A stretch of 54,910 bases of DNA from OLB11 sp044234005. Lineage in GTDB: Bacteria > Bacteroidota > Bacteroidia > Chitinophagales > Chitinophagaceae. Position 1 is the stretch's first letter, and each line of letters starts with the position of its first letter. Location: positions 1 to 54,910 of the forward strand of contig JBIIJE010000004.1 in NCBI GenBank assembly GCA_044234005.1, written 5' to 3'. A program made the translations under genes and the position numbers. The notes beneath the pieces were generated by a model. That model saw only the letters and a list, made by a program, of their open reading frames with translations, was not told the origin of the DNA and ran no database searches. This document shows, piece by piece, positions 32,956 through 40,110 of the stretch.

Positions 32956-34833
32956 TTATGTAACGGTAAAAGAGGACATCCAATGTATCCATGATTTATC
33001 AATGGAGGAGGTTGCATCTTCAGACATAACATCTGCATTTAGAATCTTTGGAGATAAAATATTCTTGGCTACCAAAATTCTTCTTTGTTCTTTTATCATA
33101 TTTTTCAACTCAGCATTATCCATCCAATTTTTTTGAGGCGGCTCGTATCCTATTTTGTCTTTACGCCAACCAATTTCTTTAGGTAAAATATGGGCGAAAG
33201 AACTTCTCATGATCCACTTCGTCCAGCCTTCATGTATTTTAAAATGATTGGGAAGTGAAAACAAAAAATCGACTAATTCATGGCTTAAGAATGGTAACCT
33301 AACTTCTCTGCTGTGAGCCATTGAGTTTCTATCGGCATAACGCAATAATACTTGCAGCCCATAATGGAAAGTACTGTCGTAAAGACTTTCATTTAAAGTT
33401 GAAAAAGTATGACCTGGAGTTTCAAAAACTTCTTTGGAATAAGCTTGGTAAAAATCTTTATTAAAAACAGGATTATATAATTGCTTTAATCCCATTTTCA
33501 ATCTTTTCGCTGGACGAACTAGTCCTTTTGACACATCTCTAACTTGATCTGAAATACTTTTCTTTTGTATGCCATTTATTTCATTATTAGCATGTAATTC
33601 TAAATATTTTTGATATTGGTATTTGTAAGTTTTTGTATCTCCTTTTTTAAGTTCGTTGAAGTATGAATTAAAAAATGGATGATAGCCAGCAAGTATTTCA
33701 TCTGCACCTTGTCCATCTAGCAATACAGTAACACCTCTTTCTTTTGCTAATTGCATCACTTTATATTGCGCATAAATACTAGCACTTCCAAAAGGCTCTT
33801 CTTGATGCCAAAACAACTTGCTAATTTGATTAACCAATTCATTCTCATTAGGCTCAATATAGTTTGCTTTCACATTGTTTGCATTAGCTACTATCTCAAT
33901 GAATGCTTGTTCGTTTTTTTTAAATCCTGGAAAAATAGCGCTAAATGTTTCCTGCTGTTGCGAGGTTCCCTTCTTGATGCTATTAATAAGGCAAACGATT
34001 AAACTACTATCAAGCCCACCGCTCAAACTACTTCCTACCGATACATCGCTTCGCAAACGCCTTTTTACAGAAGTAGTAAACAAATCGCAAAATTGATCCT
34101 TTGCTTCTTGTTCTGAAATTGAGTAATCAACTTGTCGCCAATTAATATCGTAATACGATTGGATATCTAATGTGAATGTTTCGGTGTCTAATTTGGCATA
34201 ATGACTATGCGGAAGCTTGATACAATTTTCATAGAAACTTTCAGATTCATTGTTGGGATTTTCAAGTGACCCAAATGCTATATAGTTATAGAGCATCTTA
34301 TTATTAACCTCTTTCTGAATACCTCCTGCCCAAAGACATTTCATTTCACTCCCAAATAGAAAGTATTCGTCTTTTTTATAACTATAGAAGAATGGTTTTT
34401 CCCCAAAACGATCTCTAGCCATAAATATTTGCTTCGATTGATTGTCAAATAATGCGAAAGCAAACATGCCATCAAGTAACTGCAAGCAGTTTTCTTTATC
34501 TCTATCGTACAATGCCATTAAGACTTCTGTATCACTTTCAGTTTTGAAAACATAACTTTGCTTCATCAAAATCTCACGTAATTCAATATAATTATATATT
34601 TCACCATTGAATACGATGGAATAACGCCCTAAATAATGCATAGGTTGATCGGCTTCATGACTTAAATCAATAATAGATAGTCTTCTATGACCTAACCCAA
34701 CTTGTCCATCGGCTGAAATATAATGCCCCTCCCCATCTGGGCCTCGATGTGCAATCATGTCGGTCATTTGCTTTAGTTTATGCAAATTCACCATGCTAGT
34801 ATCTTTTGCAATCAAACCAGCTATTCCGCACAT
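32956..34833 (-). CDS. asnB: Asparagine synthetase-like amidotransferase (second paralogue)
   Basis: A 625-residue protein with the same design as its neighbour: MCGIAGLIAKD with Cys2 after Met removal, HRGPDGEGHYIS, and GSSLSGGLDSSLIVCLI as the pyrophosphate loop. Its sequence is clearly diverged from the other copy, so the duplication is not recent. The ATG at 34833 is used because Cys2 must become the N-terminal residue; the frame extends 12 codons upstream. First gene of the minus-strand polysaccharide operon, directly after a -7 element. Confidence 0.86.
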   Translation of the reverse strand: MCGIAGLIAKDTSMVNLHKLKQMTDMIAHRGPDGEGHYISADGQVGLGHRRLSIIDLSHEADQPMHYLGRYSIVFNGEIYNYIELREILMKQSYVFKTESDTEVLMALYDRDKENCLQLLDGMFAFALFDNQSKQIFMARDRFGEKPFFYSYKKDEYFLFGSEMKCLWAGGIQKEVNNKMLYNYIAFGSLENPNNESESFYENCIKLPHSHYAKLDTETFTLDIQSYYDINWRQVDYSISEQEAKDQFCDLFTTSVKRRLRSDVSVGSSLSGGLDSSLIVCLINSIKKGTSQQQETFSAIFPGFKKNEQAFIEIVANANNVKANYIEPNENELVNQISKLFWHQEEPFGSASIYAQYKVMQLAKERGVTVLLDGQGADEILAGYHPFFNSYFNELKKGDTKTYKYQYQKYLELHANNEINGIQKKSISDQVRDVSKGLVRPAKRLKMGLKQLYNPVFNKDFYQAYSKEVFETPGHTFSTLNESLYDSTFHYGLQVLLRYADRNSMAHSREVRLPFLSHELVDFLFSLPNHFKIHEGWTKWIMRSSFAHILPKEIGWRKDKIGYEPPQKNWMDNAELKNMIKEQRRILVAKNILSPKILNADVMSEDATSSIDKSWIHWMSSFTVT

Positions 34834-34851
34834 ATTAATTTTTAGTTTTTG

Positions 34852-34859
34852 CAAATATA
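34852..34859 (-). promoter_or_regulatory. -7 element (TATATTTG) of the polysaccharide operon
   Basis: The minus strand reads TATATTTG, matching TAnnTTTG, 18 bases before the ATG at 34833. It is the best candidate promoter for the roughly 10.4-kb run down to 24.5 kb. Confidence 0.5.
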
Positions 34860-34894
34860 TCCCATTCATTCTTTTTTAACTCATTATATCGTAT

Positions 34895-34902
34895 TACCTT
34901 TG
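34895..34902 (+). promoter_or_regulatory. -7 element (TACCTTTG) of the atp operon
   Basis: TACCTTTG matches TAnnTTTG, 21 bases before the atpB ATG at 34924. It faces away from the polysaccharide promoter 35 bases to its left. Confidence 0.55.
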
Positions 34903-34923
34903 CACCCGAATTTAAGTATAGGC

Positions 34924-36078
34924 ATGAAATCAAGCATCATAAAATCAATAAAAGTCTTTGCAGTAGCGGCTTTAATGCTACTTGTTACTACTCAATTGAG
35001 TTTTGCGCAAGAGCATGATGCAAGCCAAACCCACCATGAAGCAGTTCCAGTAGAATCGGAAATTGGTGTTGAAACAGCACATGCAGAAAGCCATGAAGGC
35101 AAAATGGACATTAAGGGTGAGATATTTGGTCATATCAGCGATTCTTATGATTGGCACTTTTTCTCAATGGGAGAAGGTCATCAAGCAACCCATGTTTCTA
35201 TTCCTTTGCCAGTATTGTTATTCAGTCCCGAAAAAGGAACAAGTTTTTTTATGTCATCTGAATTACAGCATGGACATGAAGAATATAATGGCTATAAATT
35301 AAATACCAAAACTCACAAAATAGAATCTGTTGACGGAAGCAAATTCTATGATTTTAGTATCACCAAGAATGTGGTTTCTATGATATTATCAATTATCATT
35401 CTATTGGTATTAATGATAGGCGTAGCCAACAAGTACAAAAAAAACGGTACTAACACAGCACCAAGCGGGTTTCAAAACGCATTGGAGCCTATTATTGGTT
35501 TTATTGTTGATAATGTTGCAAAACCAAGTTTAGGTAAAAGTTATTTAAAATACATGCCTTTATTACTTACCATGTTCTTCTTTATATGGATAAATAATTT
35601 ATTAGGCTTATTGCCTGGTGGGGCGAACTTAACAGGAAATATTGCAGTAACACTTTTATTAGCCATGGTATTTTTTGTGGTTATGTTATTCAATTCAAAT
35701 AAATATTTCTGGGGTCATATTTTTAATCCGCCAGGAGTACCCTTGGCAATTAAATTTATACTTGTACCAATTGAAATATTAAGTAATTTACTCATCAAAC
35801 CTGCTGCCTTAGCGATTCGTTTGTTTGCGAATATTTTCGCAGGACATACCATTATCTTAAGTATTATTTTACTTATTTTCATTTTTGGTAGTATGAGTAA
35901 AGTGGCAGGCGTTGCATTTATTCCTGTTTCAGTAGGATTTTCAGTTTTTATGTTTTGTCTGGAGCTATTAGTAGCAGCTATCCAGGCATTTATATTTACA
36001 AATTTAACCGCAGTATTTATTGGTCAGGCAATTGAGGAGCATCATCATGATGAGGCTCATGCGCACGATCATCATTAA
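34924..36078 (+). CDS. atpB: ATP synthase F0 subunit a, with His-rich tail
   Basis: A 384-residue proton-channel subunit. The conserved core lies in the last half: LLGLLPGGANLTGNIAVTLLLA, and the key Arg helix KPAALAIRLFANIFAGHTII. The N-terminus carries a signal-like helix (residues about 5-28, ending SFAQ) and an extra exported region of about 120 residues rich in His and Glu, as in other Bacteroidota. The C-terminus ends in a run of His and Asp (EEHHHDEAHAHDHH). The start at 34924 gives the signal helix its proper beginning; the open frame runs 25 codons further upstream, past the -7 element. Confidence 0.94.
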   Translation: MKSSIIKSIKVFAVAALMLLVTTQLSFAQEHDASQTHHEAVPVESEIGVETAHAESHEGKMDIKGEIFGHISDSYDWHFFSMGEGHQATHVSIPLPVLLFSPEKGTSFFMSSELQHGHEEYNGYKLNTKTHKIESVDGSKFYDFSITKNVVSMILSIIILLVLMIGVANKYKKNGTNTAPSGFQNALEPIIGFIVDNVAKPSLGKSYLKYMPLLLTMFFFIWINNLLGLLPGGANLTGNIAVTLLLAMVFFVVMLFNSNKYFWGHIFNPPGVPLAIKFILVPIEILSNLLIKPAALAIRLFANIFAGHTIILSIILLIFIFGSMSKVAGVAFIPVSVGFSVFMFCLELLVAAIQAFIFTNLTAVFIGQAIEEHHHDEAHAHDHH

Positions 36079-36103
36079 TTCGTTATTTAAAACCCAATTA
36101 TAT

Positions 36104-36346
36104 ATGTCAGTATTAAACATTTTATTAGAAGGAATCGCATCAGCAGGTGGTGCTGTTGGCGCTGGAATTGCAGCGTTAGGAGCAGGTGTTGGTGTAGGTC
36201 AAATTGGTAAAGGAGCTTTAGAATCTATAGCTCGTCAACCAGAAGTTGCGAACGATATTCGTTCAAACATGATCTTAGCAGCAGCACTTGTTGAGGGTGT
36301 TGCGCTTTTCGGCGTTATCGCTGGTATCCTTGCTATTGTGATGTAG
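36104..36346 (+). CDS. atpE: ATP synthase F0 subunit c
   Basis: An 80-residue hairpin of two transmembrane helices that forms the rotor ring. The first helix is Gly/Ala-rich (GGAVGAGIAALGAGVGVGQIG), the polar loop is ARQPE, and the ion-binding carboxylate is Glu64 in ALVEGVALFG. The residue after it is Gly, without the Ser typical of well-known sodium-type rings, so proton coupling is likely. The start at 36104 is chosen over a longer frame running into atpB. It is followed by two hairpins in the 205-base gap before atpF. Confidence 0.95.
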   Translation: MSVLNILLEGIASAGGAVGAGIAALGAGVGVGQIGKGALESIARQPEVANDIRSNMILAAALVEGVALFGVIAGILAIVM

Positions 36347-36383
36347 TCAACTGAGGGCGAATAAGATGAGCCTATCAGATGAT

Positions 36384-36399
36384 ATCCCTTGAGAGGGAT
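36384..36399 (+). repeat. Small hairpin after atpE
   Basis: ATCCCT and AGGGAT pair across a 4-base loop, 38 bases after the atpE stop. It lies just before the stronger hairpin at 36419. Confidence 0.5.
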
Positions 36400-36418
36400 T
36401 CTTCACAAAGAAAAATTT

Positions 36419-36458
36419 AACTACACTCAACGCAAAGGGCAGCGAGTGTAGTTCTTTT
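36419..36458 (+). terminator. Attenuator-like hairpin between atpE and atpF
   Basis: A perfect 10-bp stem, AACTACACTC / GAGTGTAGTT, with a 15-base loop is followed by CTTTT. The short T run suggests a leaky terminator or a 3'-end stabiliser of an atpBE message. Confidence 0.55.
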
Positions 36459-36551
36459 AAAAAACAAGGTGTTCAATAGCAAGTATTGAAACATCTAATC
36501 ATAAACAACGGAGAGTAGTAAGTTGCTTTCCATAAAACTTGAAATAAAAAA

Positions 36552-37046
36552 ATGGATTTATTAACCCCTGGACTCGGTCTCTTTTTTTGGACGGCAGTTG
36601 CTTTTCTTATCCTATTGTTTTTATTAAAAAAATATGCTTGGAAGCCAATTTTAGAAGCTTTGCATGAGCGCGAAAACAGTATTGCTGATAGCATTGCAAG
36701 TGCTGAAAAAATGAAGGTAGAAATGGCTAACATGAAGAATGAGAACGAAATCTTGCTAAATCAAGCTCGTGAAGAACGCTCTGCCATGTTGAAAGAAGCA
36801 AAAGAAGCAAAAGACAAAATAGTAAACGATGCGAAGAATGAAGCCAAAGAAGAAGCAAATAAGATTCTTTTAGAAGCTCGTCAGCAAATAGAGAACCAAA
36901 AGAATGCAGCTATCATTGATGTGAAAAATCAAATCGGAAGCTTAGTGATTGAGGTTTCTGAAAAAGTATTGCGTAAAGAACTAAGTGATAAAGAAGCTCA
37001 AAAGTCTTATATCAATACCTTGGCACAAGAAATCAGATTGAATTAA
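36552..37046 (+). CDS. atpF: ATP synthase F0 subunit b
   Basis: A 164-residue stator subunit. Residues about 8-27 form the membrane helix (GLFFWTAVAFLILLFLLKKYAW). The rest is a long charged helix (AREERSAMLKEAKEAKDKIVNDAKNEAKEEA and so on) that dimerises and reaches up to F1, ending with EVSEKVLRKELSDKEAQ, the delta-binding end. The length is normal. It follows the hairpin region by about 95 bases and precedes atpH by 63. Confidence 0.95.
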   Translation: MDLLTPGLGLFFWTAVAFLILLFLLKKYAWKPILEALHERENSIADSIASAEKMKVEMANMKNENEILLNQAREERSAMLKEAKEAKDKIVNDAKNEAKEEANKILLEARQQIENQKNAAIIDVKNQIGSLVIEVSEKVLRKELSDKEAQKSYINTLAQEIRLN

Positions 37047-37109
37047 ATAGTAAACTTTAGAGCCTTCTCATTCATCAAATCTTCAGTATCACCAAATTTA
37101 AAGTAGTAC

Positions 37110-37673
37110 ATGCAAAACCCTAGATTAGCAGCCCGTTACGCCAAGTCGCTTATAGATATTGCCGTTGAGCAGAACAAACTCGATGTAATGTATAGCGATA
37201 TGAAAGGTTTGCAAGAGGTCTGTGAAACGAGTCCCGAATTTGTTCTGTTCCTAAAAAGTCCAATTGTGAAAGGAAGCCAAAAGCACAATATTTTGAAGGC
37301 CATGTTAGGTGGTAATATAGATTCTGTGACTGATTTGTTTATTAATTTAGTAGTTGAGAAAGGGCGTGAGTTCTTTTTGCCAGAAATCATTGCGGCATTC
37401 ATATCACAATATAAAGAAATAAACCACATTACAGACGTGTTGCTTACAACTGCTGAGCCTCTGGATGATGCTACGAGATCAGATTTAAGCACTAAAATAG
37501 AGGCGCAATTAAATGGCAAAAAGATAGATTTGAAAACAAAAGTAGATAATGATTTAATTGGAGGTTTTGTGCTAGAAGCCAACAATAATTTGTTTGATGC
37601 CAGCATTTCACGAGATTTGAAAGATATTAAAAAACAATTTTTACAAAACCTTTACATACCAGATATTCGGTAA
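37110..37673 (+). CDS. atpH: ATP synthase F1 subunit delta
   Basis: A 187-residue stator cap protein linking subunit b to alpha. Family markers are RLAARYAKSLIDIAVEQ near the start, KSPIVKGSQKHNILKAML in the middle, and the C-terminal DNDLIGGFVLEANNNLFDASISRDLKDIKKQF. The length is normal. Order B-E-F-H-A is as in many Bacteroidota. A 124-base gap with an imperfect inverted repeat lies before atpA. Confidence 0.94.
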   Translation: MQNPRLAARYAKSLIDIAVEQNKLDVMYSDMKGLQEVCETSPEFVLFLKSPIVKGSQKHNILKAMLGGNIDSVTDLFINLVVEKGREFFLPEIIAAFISQYKEINHITDVLLTTAEPLDDATRSDLSTKIEAQLNGKKIDLKTKVDNDLIGGFVLEANNNLFDASISRDLKDIKKQFLQNLYIPDIR

Positions 37674-37689
37674 TTCGATTTTCGGATTT

Positions 37690-37779
37690 CGATGTTCGAT
37701 TTCCATTATTTGAATTGCTTAAGTAAAATAAATAATAAAATAATTAACAACTAAGCCGAGCTTAAGACATCGAGCATCG
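37690..37779. repeat. Imperfect inverted repeat in the atpH-atpA gap
   Basis: CGATGTTCGATTTC at 37690-37703 faces GACATCGAGCATCG at 37766-37779; the arms match at 12 of 14 positions across a 62-base AT-rich interval. The left side also repeats TTTCGGATTTCGATG-like units. Its role is unknown; it could be a miniature element or an RNA processing site. Confidence 0.45.
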
Positions 37780-37797
37780 GACATCAAATTTAAAATT

Positions 37798-39378
37798 ATG
37801 ATAAGTATAAAACCAGATGAAATATCAGCCATATTGCGCCAGCAATTAGGTAATTTCAATTCAAGTGCTGAGTTAGAAGAAGTAGGAACAGTACTTCAAG
37901 TAGGTGATGGTATCGCACGTATTTATGGCTTGAACGGTGTTAGTTCGGGTGAATTAGTTGAATTTGAAAATGGAACACAAGCGATTGCCTTGAATCTTGA
38001 AGAAGATAATGTAGGTGTCGTATTGATGGGTAAAAGTGCAGGTATCAAAGAAGGGAATAAAGTACGTCGTACGGGTCGTATCGCATCTATAAAAGTAGGT
38101 GAAGGTATGGTTGGACGTGTTATCAATACCTTAGGTGAGCCCATCGATGGTAAAGGCCCATTAGTAGGTGAATTGTACGAAATGCCTATTGAACGTAAAG
38201 CACCCGGTGTAATTTTCCGTGAGCCAGTTAAAGAACCCTTGCAAACTGGATTGAAAGCGATTGATGCCATGATTCCAATTGGGCGTGGTCAACGTGAATT
38301 GGTAATTGGAGATCGTCAAACAGGTAAAACTGCTATTTGTATCGATACGATCATCAATCAAAAAGAATTTTTTAAAGCTGGCAAACCAGTATATTGTATT
38401 TATGTTGCGATAGGTCAAAAAGCTTCTACGATTGCACAAATCATGAAGACTTTAACTGATAATGGCGCAATGGATTATACTATTATTGTTGCAGCTTCGG
38501 CTGCAGATCCTGCGCCTTTGCAATTCTATGCGCCATTCGCAGGTGCTGCTATCGGGGAATTCTTCCGTGATACAGGACGTCCAGCATTAATTGTTTATGA
38601 TGATTTATCAAAACAAGCGGTCGCATATCGTGAAGTATCATTATTGTTGCGTCGTCCGCCAGGTCGTGAGGCTTATCCGGGAGATGTGTTCTATCTACAT
38701 AGTCGTTTGCTAGAGCGTGCCGCAAAAGTGGTAGGTAAAGATGATATTGCCAAGAATATGAACGATTTACCAGATTCTATTAAGCATTTAGTAAAAGGTG
38801 GTGGTTCGTTAACAGCTTTGCCAATTATTGAAACGCAAGCAGGTGACGTATCCGCTTATATTCCTACAAATGTAATTTCGATTACTGACGGTCAAATTTT
38901 CTTAGAATCAAACTTATTTAATTCTGGTATTCGGCCAGCTATCAACGTAGGTATTTCGGTTAGTCGTGTAGGAGGTTCTGCACAAATCAAGTCTATGAAG
39001 AAAGTAGCTGGTACTTTGAAATTGGACCAAGCTCTTTACCGAGAAATGGAAGCCTTTTCAAAATTTGGTGGTGATTTAGACCCTGCTACAAAATCAATCT
39101 TAGATAAAGGTGCTCGTAACGTGGAAATATTAAAGCAAGGACAATTCCAACCCTTCTCGGTTGAAAAGCAAGTTGCTATTGTTTATTTAGGTACTAATGG
39201 TTTATTGAATGAAGTACCAGTAAAAAATATGAAAGCATTTGAAGAAACATTTTTACATGAAATGGATACCAAAATGCCAGATATGCTACAAGAATTGAAG
39301 AAAGGAAATTTACCAGAAGACGGTGTCGCAAAAATGGTTGCACTTGCACAAAGCTTGATACCTCAATTTAGTAAATAA
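37798..39378 (+). CDS. atpA: ATP synthase F1 subunit alpha
   Basis: A 526-residue non-catalytic nucleotide-binding subunit of F1. The P-loop is GDRQTGKT (171-178), the signature PALIVYDDLSKQAVAYREVSLLLRRPPGREAYPGD follows, and the catalytic arginine finger lies in RPAINVGISVSRVGGSAQ. The length is normal (families 500-530). It is the last atp gene of this cluster: a terminator at 39427-39456 follows, and no atpG is found within the window. Confidence 0.97.
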   Translation: MISIKPDEISAILRQQLGNFNSSAELEEVGTVLQVGDGIARIYGLNGVSSGELVEFENGTQAIALNLEEDNVGVVLMGKSAGIKEGNKVRRTGRIASIKVGEGMVGRVINTLGEPIDGKGPLVGELYEMPIERKAPGVIFREPVKEPLQTGLKAIDAMIPIGRGQRELVIGDRQTGKTAICIDTIINQKEFFKAGKPVYCIYVAIGQKASTIAQIMKTLTDNGAMDYTIIVAASAADPAPLQFYAPFAGAAIGEFFRDTGRPALIVYDDLSKQAVAYREVSLLLRRPPGREAYPGDVFYLHSRLLERAAKVVGKDDIAKNMNDLPDSIKHLVKGGGSLTALPIIETQAGDVSAYIPTNVISITDGQIFLESNLFNSGIRPAINVGISVSRVGGSAQIKSMKKVAGTLKLDQALYREMEAFSKFGGDLDPATKSILDKGARNVEILKQGQFQPFSVEKQVAIVYLGTNGLLNEVPVKNMKAFEETFLHEMDTKMPDMLQELKKGNLPEDGVAKMVALAQSLIPQFSK

Positions 39379-39426
39379 TCATTCTGGATGTCGACATTCA
39401 CGACACCGAATAACAAATTTCTTAAT

Positions 39427-39456
39427 AAATCCCACGTTGAAAAACGCGGGATTTTT
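39427..39456 (+). terminator. Intrinsic terminator of the atp operon
   Basis: AAATCCCACGTT and AACGCGGGATTT pair over 11 of 12 positions with a GAAA tetraloop, followed by a T-rich run. It lies 48 bases after the atpA stop, so the operon ends with atpA. Confidence 0.8.
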
Positions 39457-39683
39457 GTTTGAACATTAGCTTCATTTAGAAAATAGTTCGAAGAATTTTC
39501 TAGAAATATTATAAGGGATTACTTGCCTAGTAACAATGCTAGTACTGAGAGTAAAGTGTTTCGAATATTTATACCGAAATGTAATTTGAGGCAGACTATC
39601 ATTCGCAAACACAGAGGAAGCCTTACTTGCAATGGGCATTCGATATCATACCAGGTTGATTTCAAAATAATGAAATCATCTAT

Positions 39684-39723
39684 ATAACTAAAAATATAGT
39701 TATATAACTAAAAATATAGTTAT
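39684..39723 (+). promoter_or_regulatory. Two abutting operator dyads of the BlaI-type repressor
   Basis: Two exact copies of a 20-base dyad, ATAACTA - 6 bases - TAGTTAT, lie end to end at 39684-39703 and 39704-39723. The arms are perfect 7-bp palindromes. The second copy abuts the -7 element. BlaI/MecI repressors bind dyads with A-C-T-A/T-A-G-T arms and usually repress their own operon; that this gene's product binds here is inferred from the position. Confidence 0.65.
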
Positions 39724-39728
39724 TTTTG
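39721..39728 (+). promoter_or_regulatory. -7 element (TATTTTTG) of the blaI-blaR1 operon
   Basis: TATTTTTG matches TAnnTTTG and overlaps the last 3 bases of the second operator dyad, so bound repressor would block the polymerase. It ends 17 bases before the ATG. Confidence 0.55.
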
Positions 39729-39745
39729 CTTTTGTAATTACGATT

Positions 39746-40108
39746 ATGGAAAAACTCACCAATTTAGAAGAAGAAATCATGTTGCTTTTGTGGAGTTTAA
39801 AAGCTGCTTTTATAAAAGACATCATCGGTAACATACATGAGCCAAAGCCTCATTACAACACAGTTTCAACTATTATTAAAATTTTACAAGACAAACAATT
39901 TGTGAGCTATAAAGCTTTTGGCAAAACATATCAATACTATCCAATCATAGAGAAAGAGCAATATTTTAAGAAAAGTGTGACTCCTTTATTAAAGAATTAT
40001 TTTAATGGGTCAGCCAAACAATTAGTTTCATTTTTTGTAAAGGAAAAAAATATCAGTGTACAAGAATTAGAAAAGCTTGTTGCAGAACTTAAACAAAATA
40101 ATAAATAG
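39746..40108 (+). CDS. BlaI/MecI/CopY-family transcriptional repressor
   Basis: A 120-residue winged-helix protein. It begins LTNLEEEIMLLLWSLKAAFIKDII, and the recognition helix is in HYNTVSTIIKILQDKQFVSYKAFGKTYQYYPI. The C-terminal dimerisation helices are in residues about 75-118. These repressors are cleaved or released when the partner M56 membrane protease senses a signal. It precedes the BlaR1-like gene by 2 bases. Two dyads at its promoter indicate autoregulation. It is not necessarily linked to beta-lactam resistance. Confidence 0.9.
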   Translation: MEKLTNLEEEIMLLLWSLKAAFIKDIIGNIHEPKPHYNTVSTIIKILQDKQFVSYKAFGKTYQYYPIIEKEQYFKKSVTPLLKNYFNGSAKQLVSFFVKEKNISVQELEKLVAELKQNNK

Positions 40109-40110
40109 TT

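Larger units (their letters stand above)
39379..39745. other. 367-base gap between atpA and blaI
   Basis: Holds the atp terminator (39427-39456), an 8-bp hairpin at 39477-39502 (TAGAAAAT / ATTTTCTA), and the tandem operator with promoter of the blaI gene at its right end. No coding sequence was seen. Confidence 0.7.

Noticed and set aside
37136..37606. 156-codon minus-strand frame inside atpH
   Set aside because: Antisense to a well-supported ATP synthase subunit; no independent evidence.
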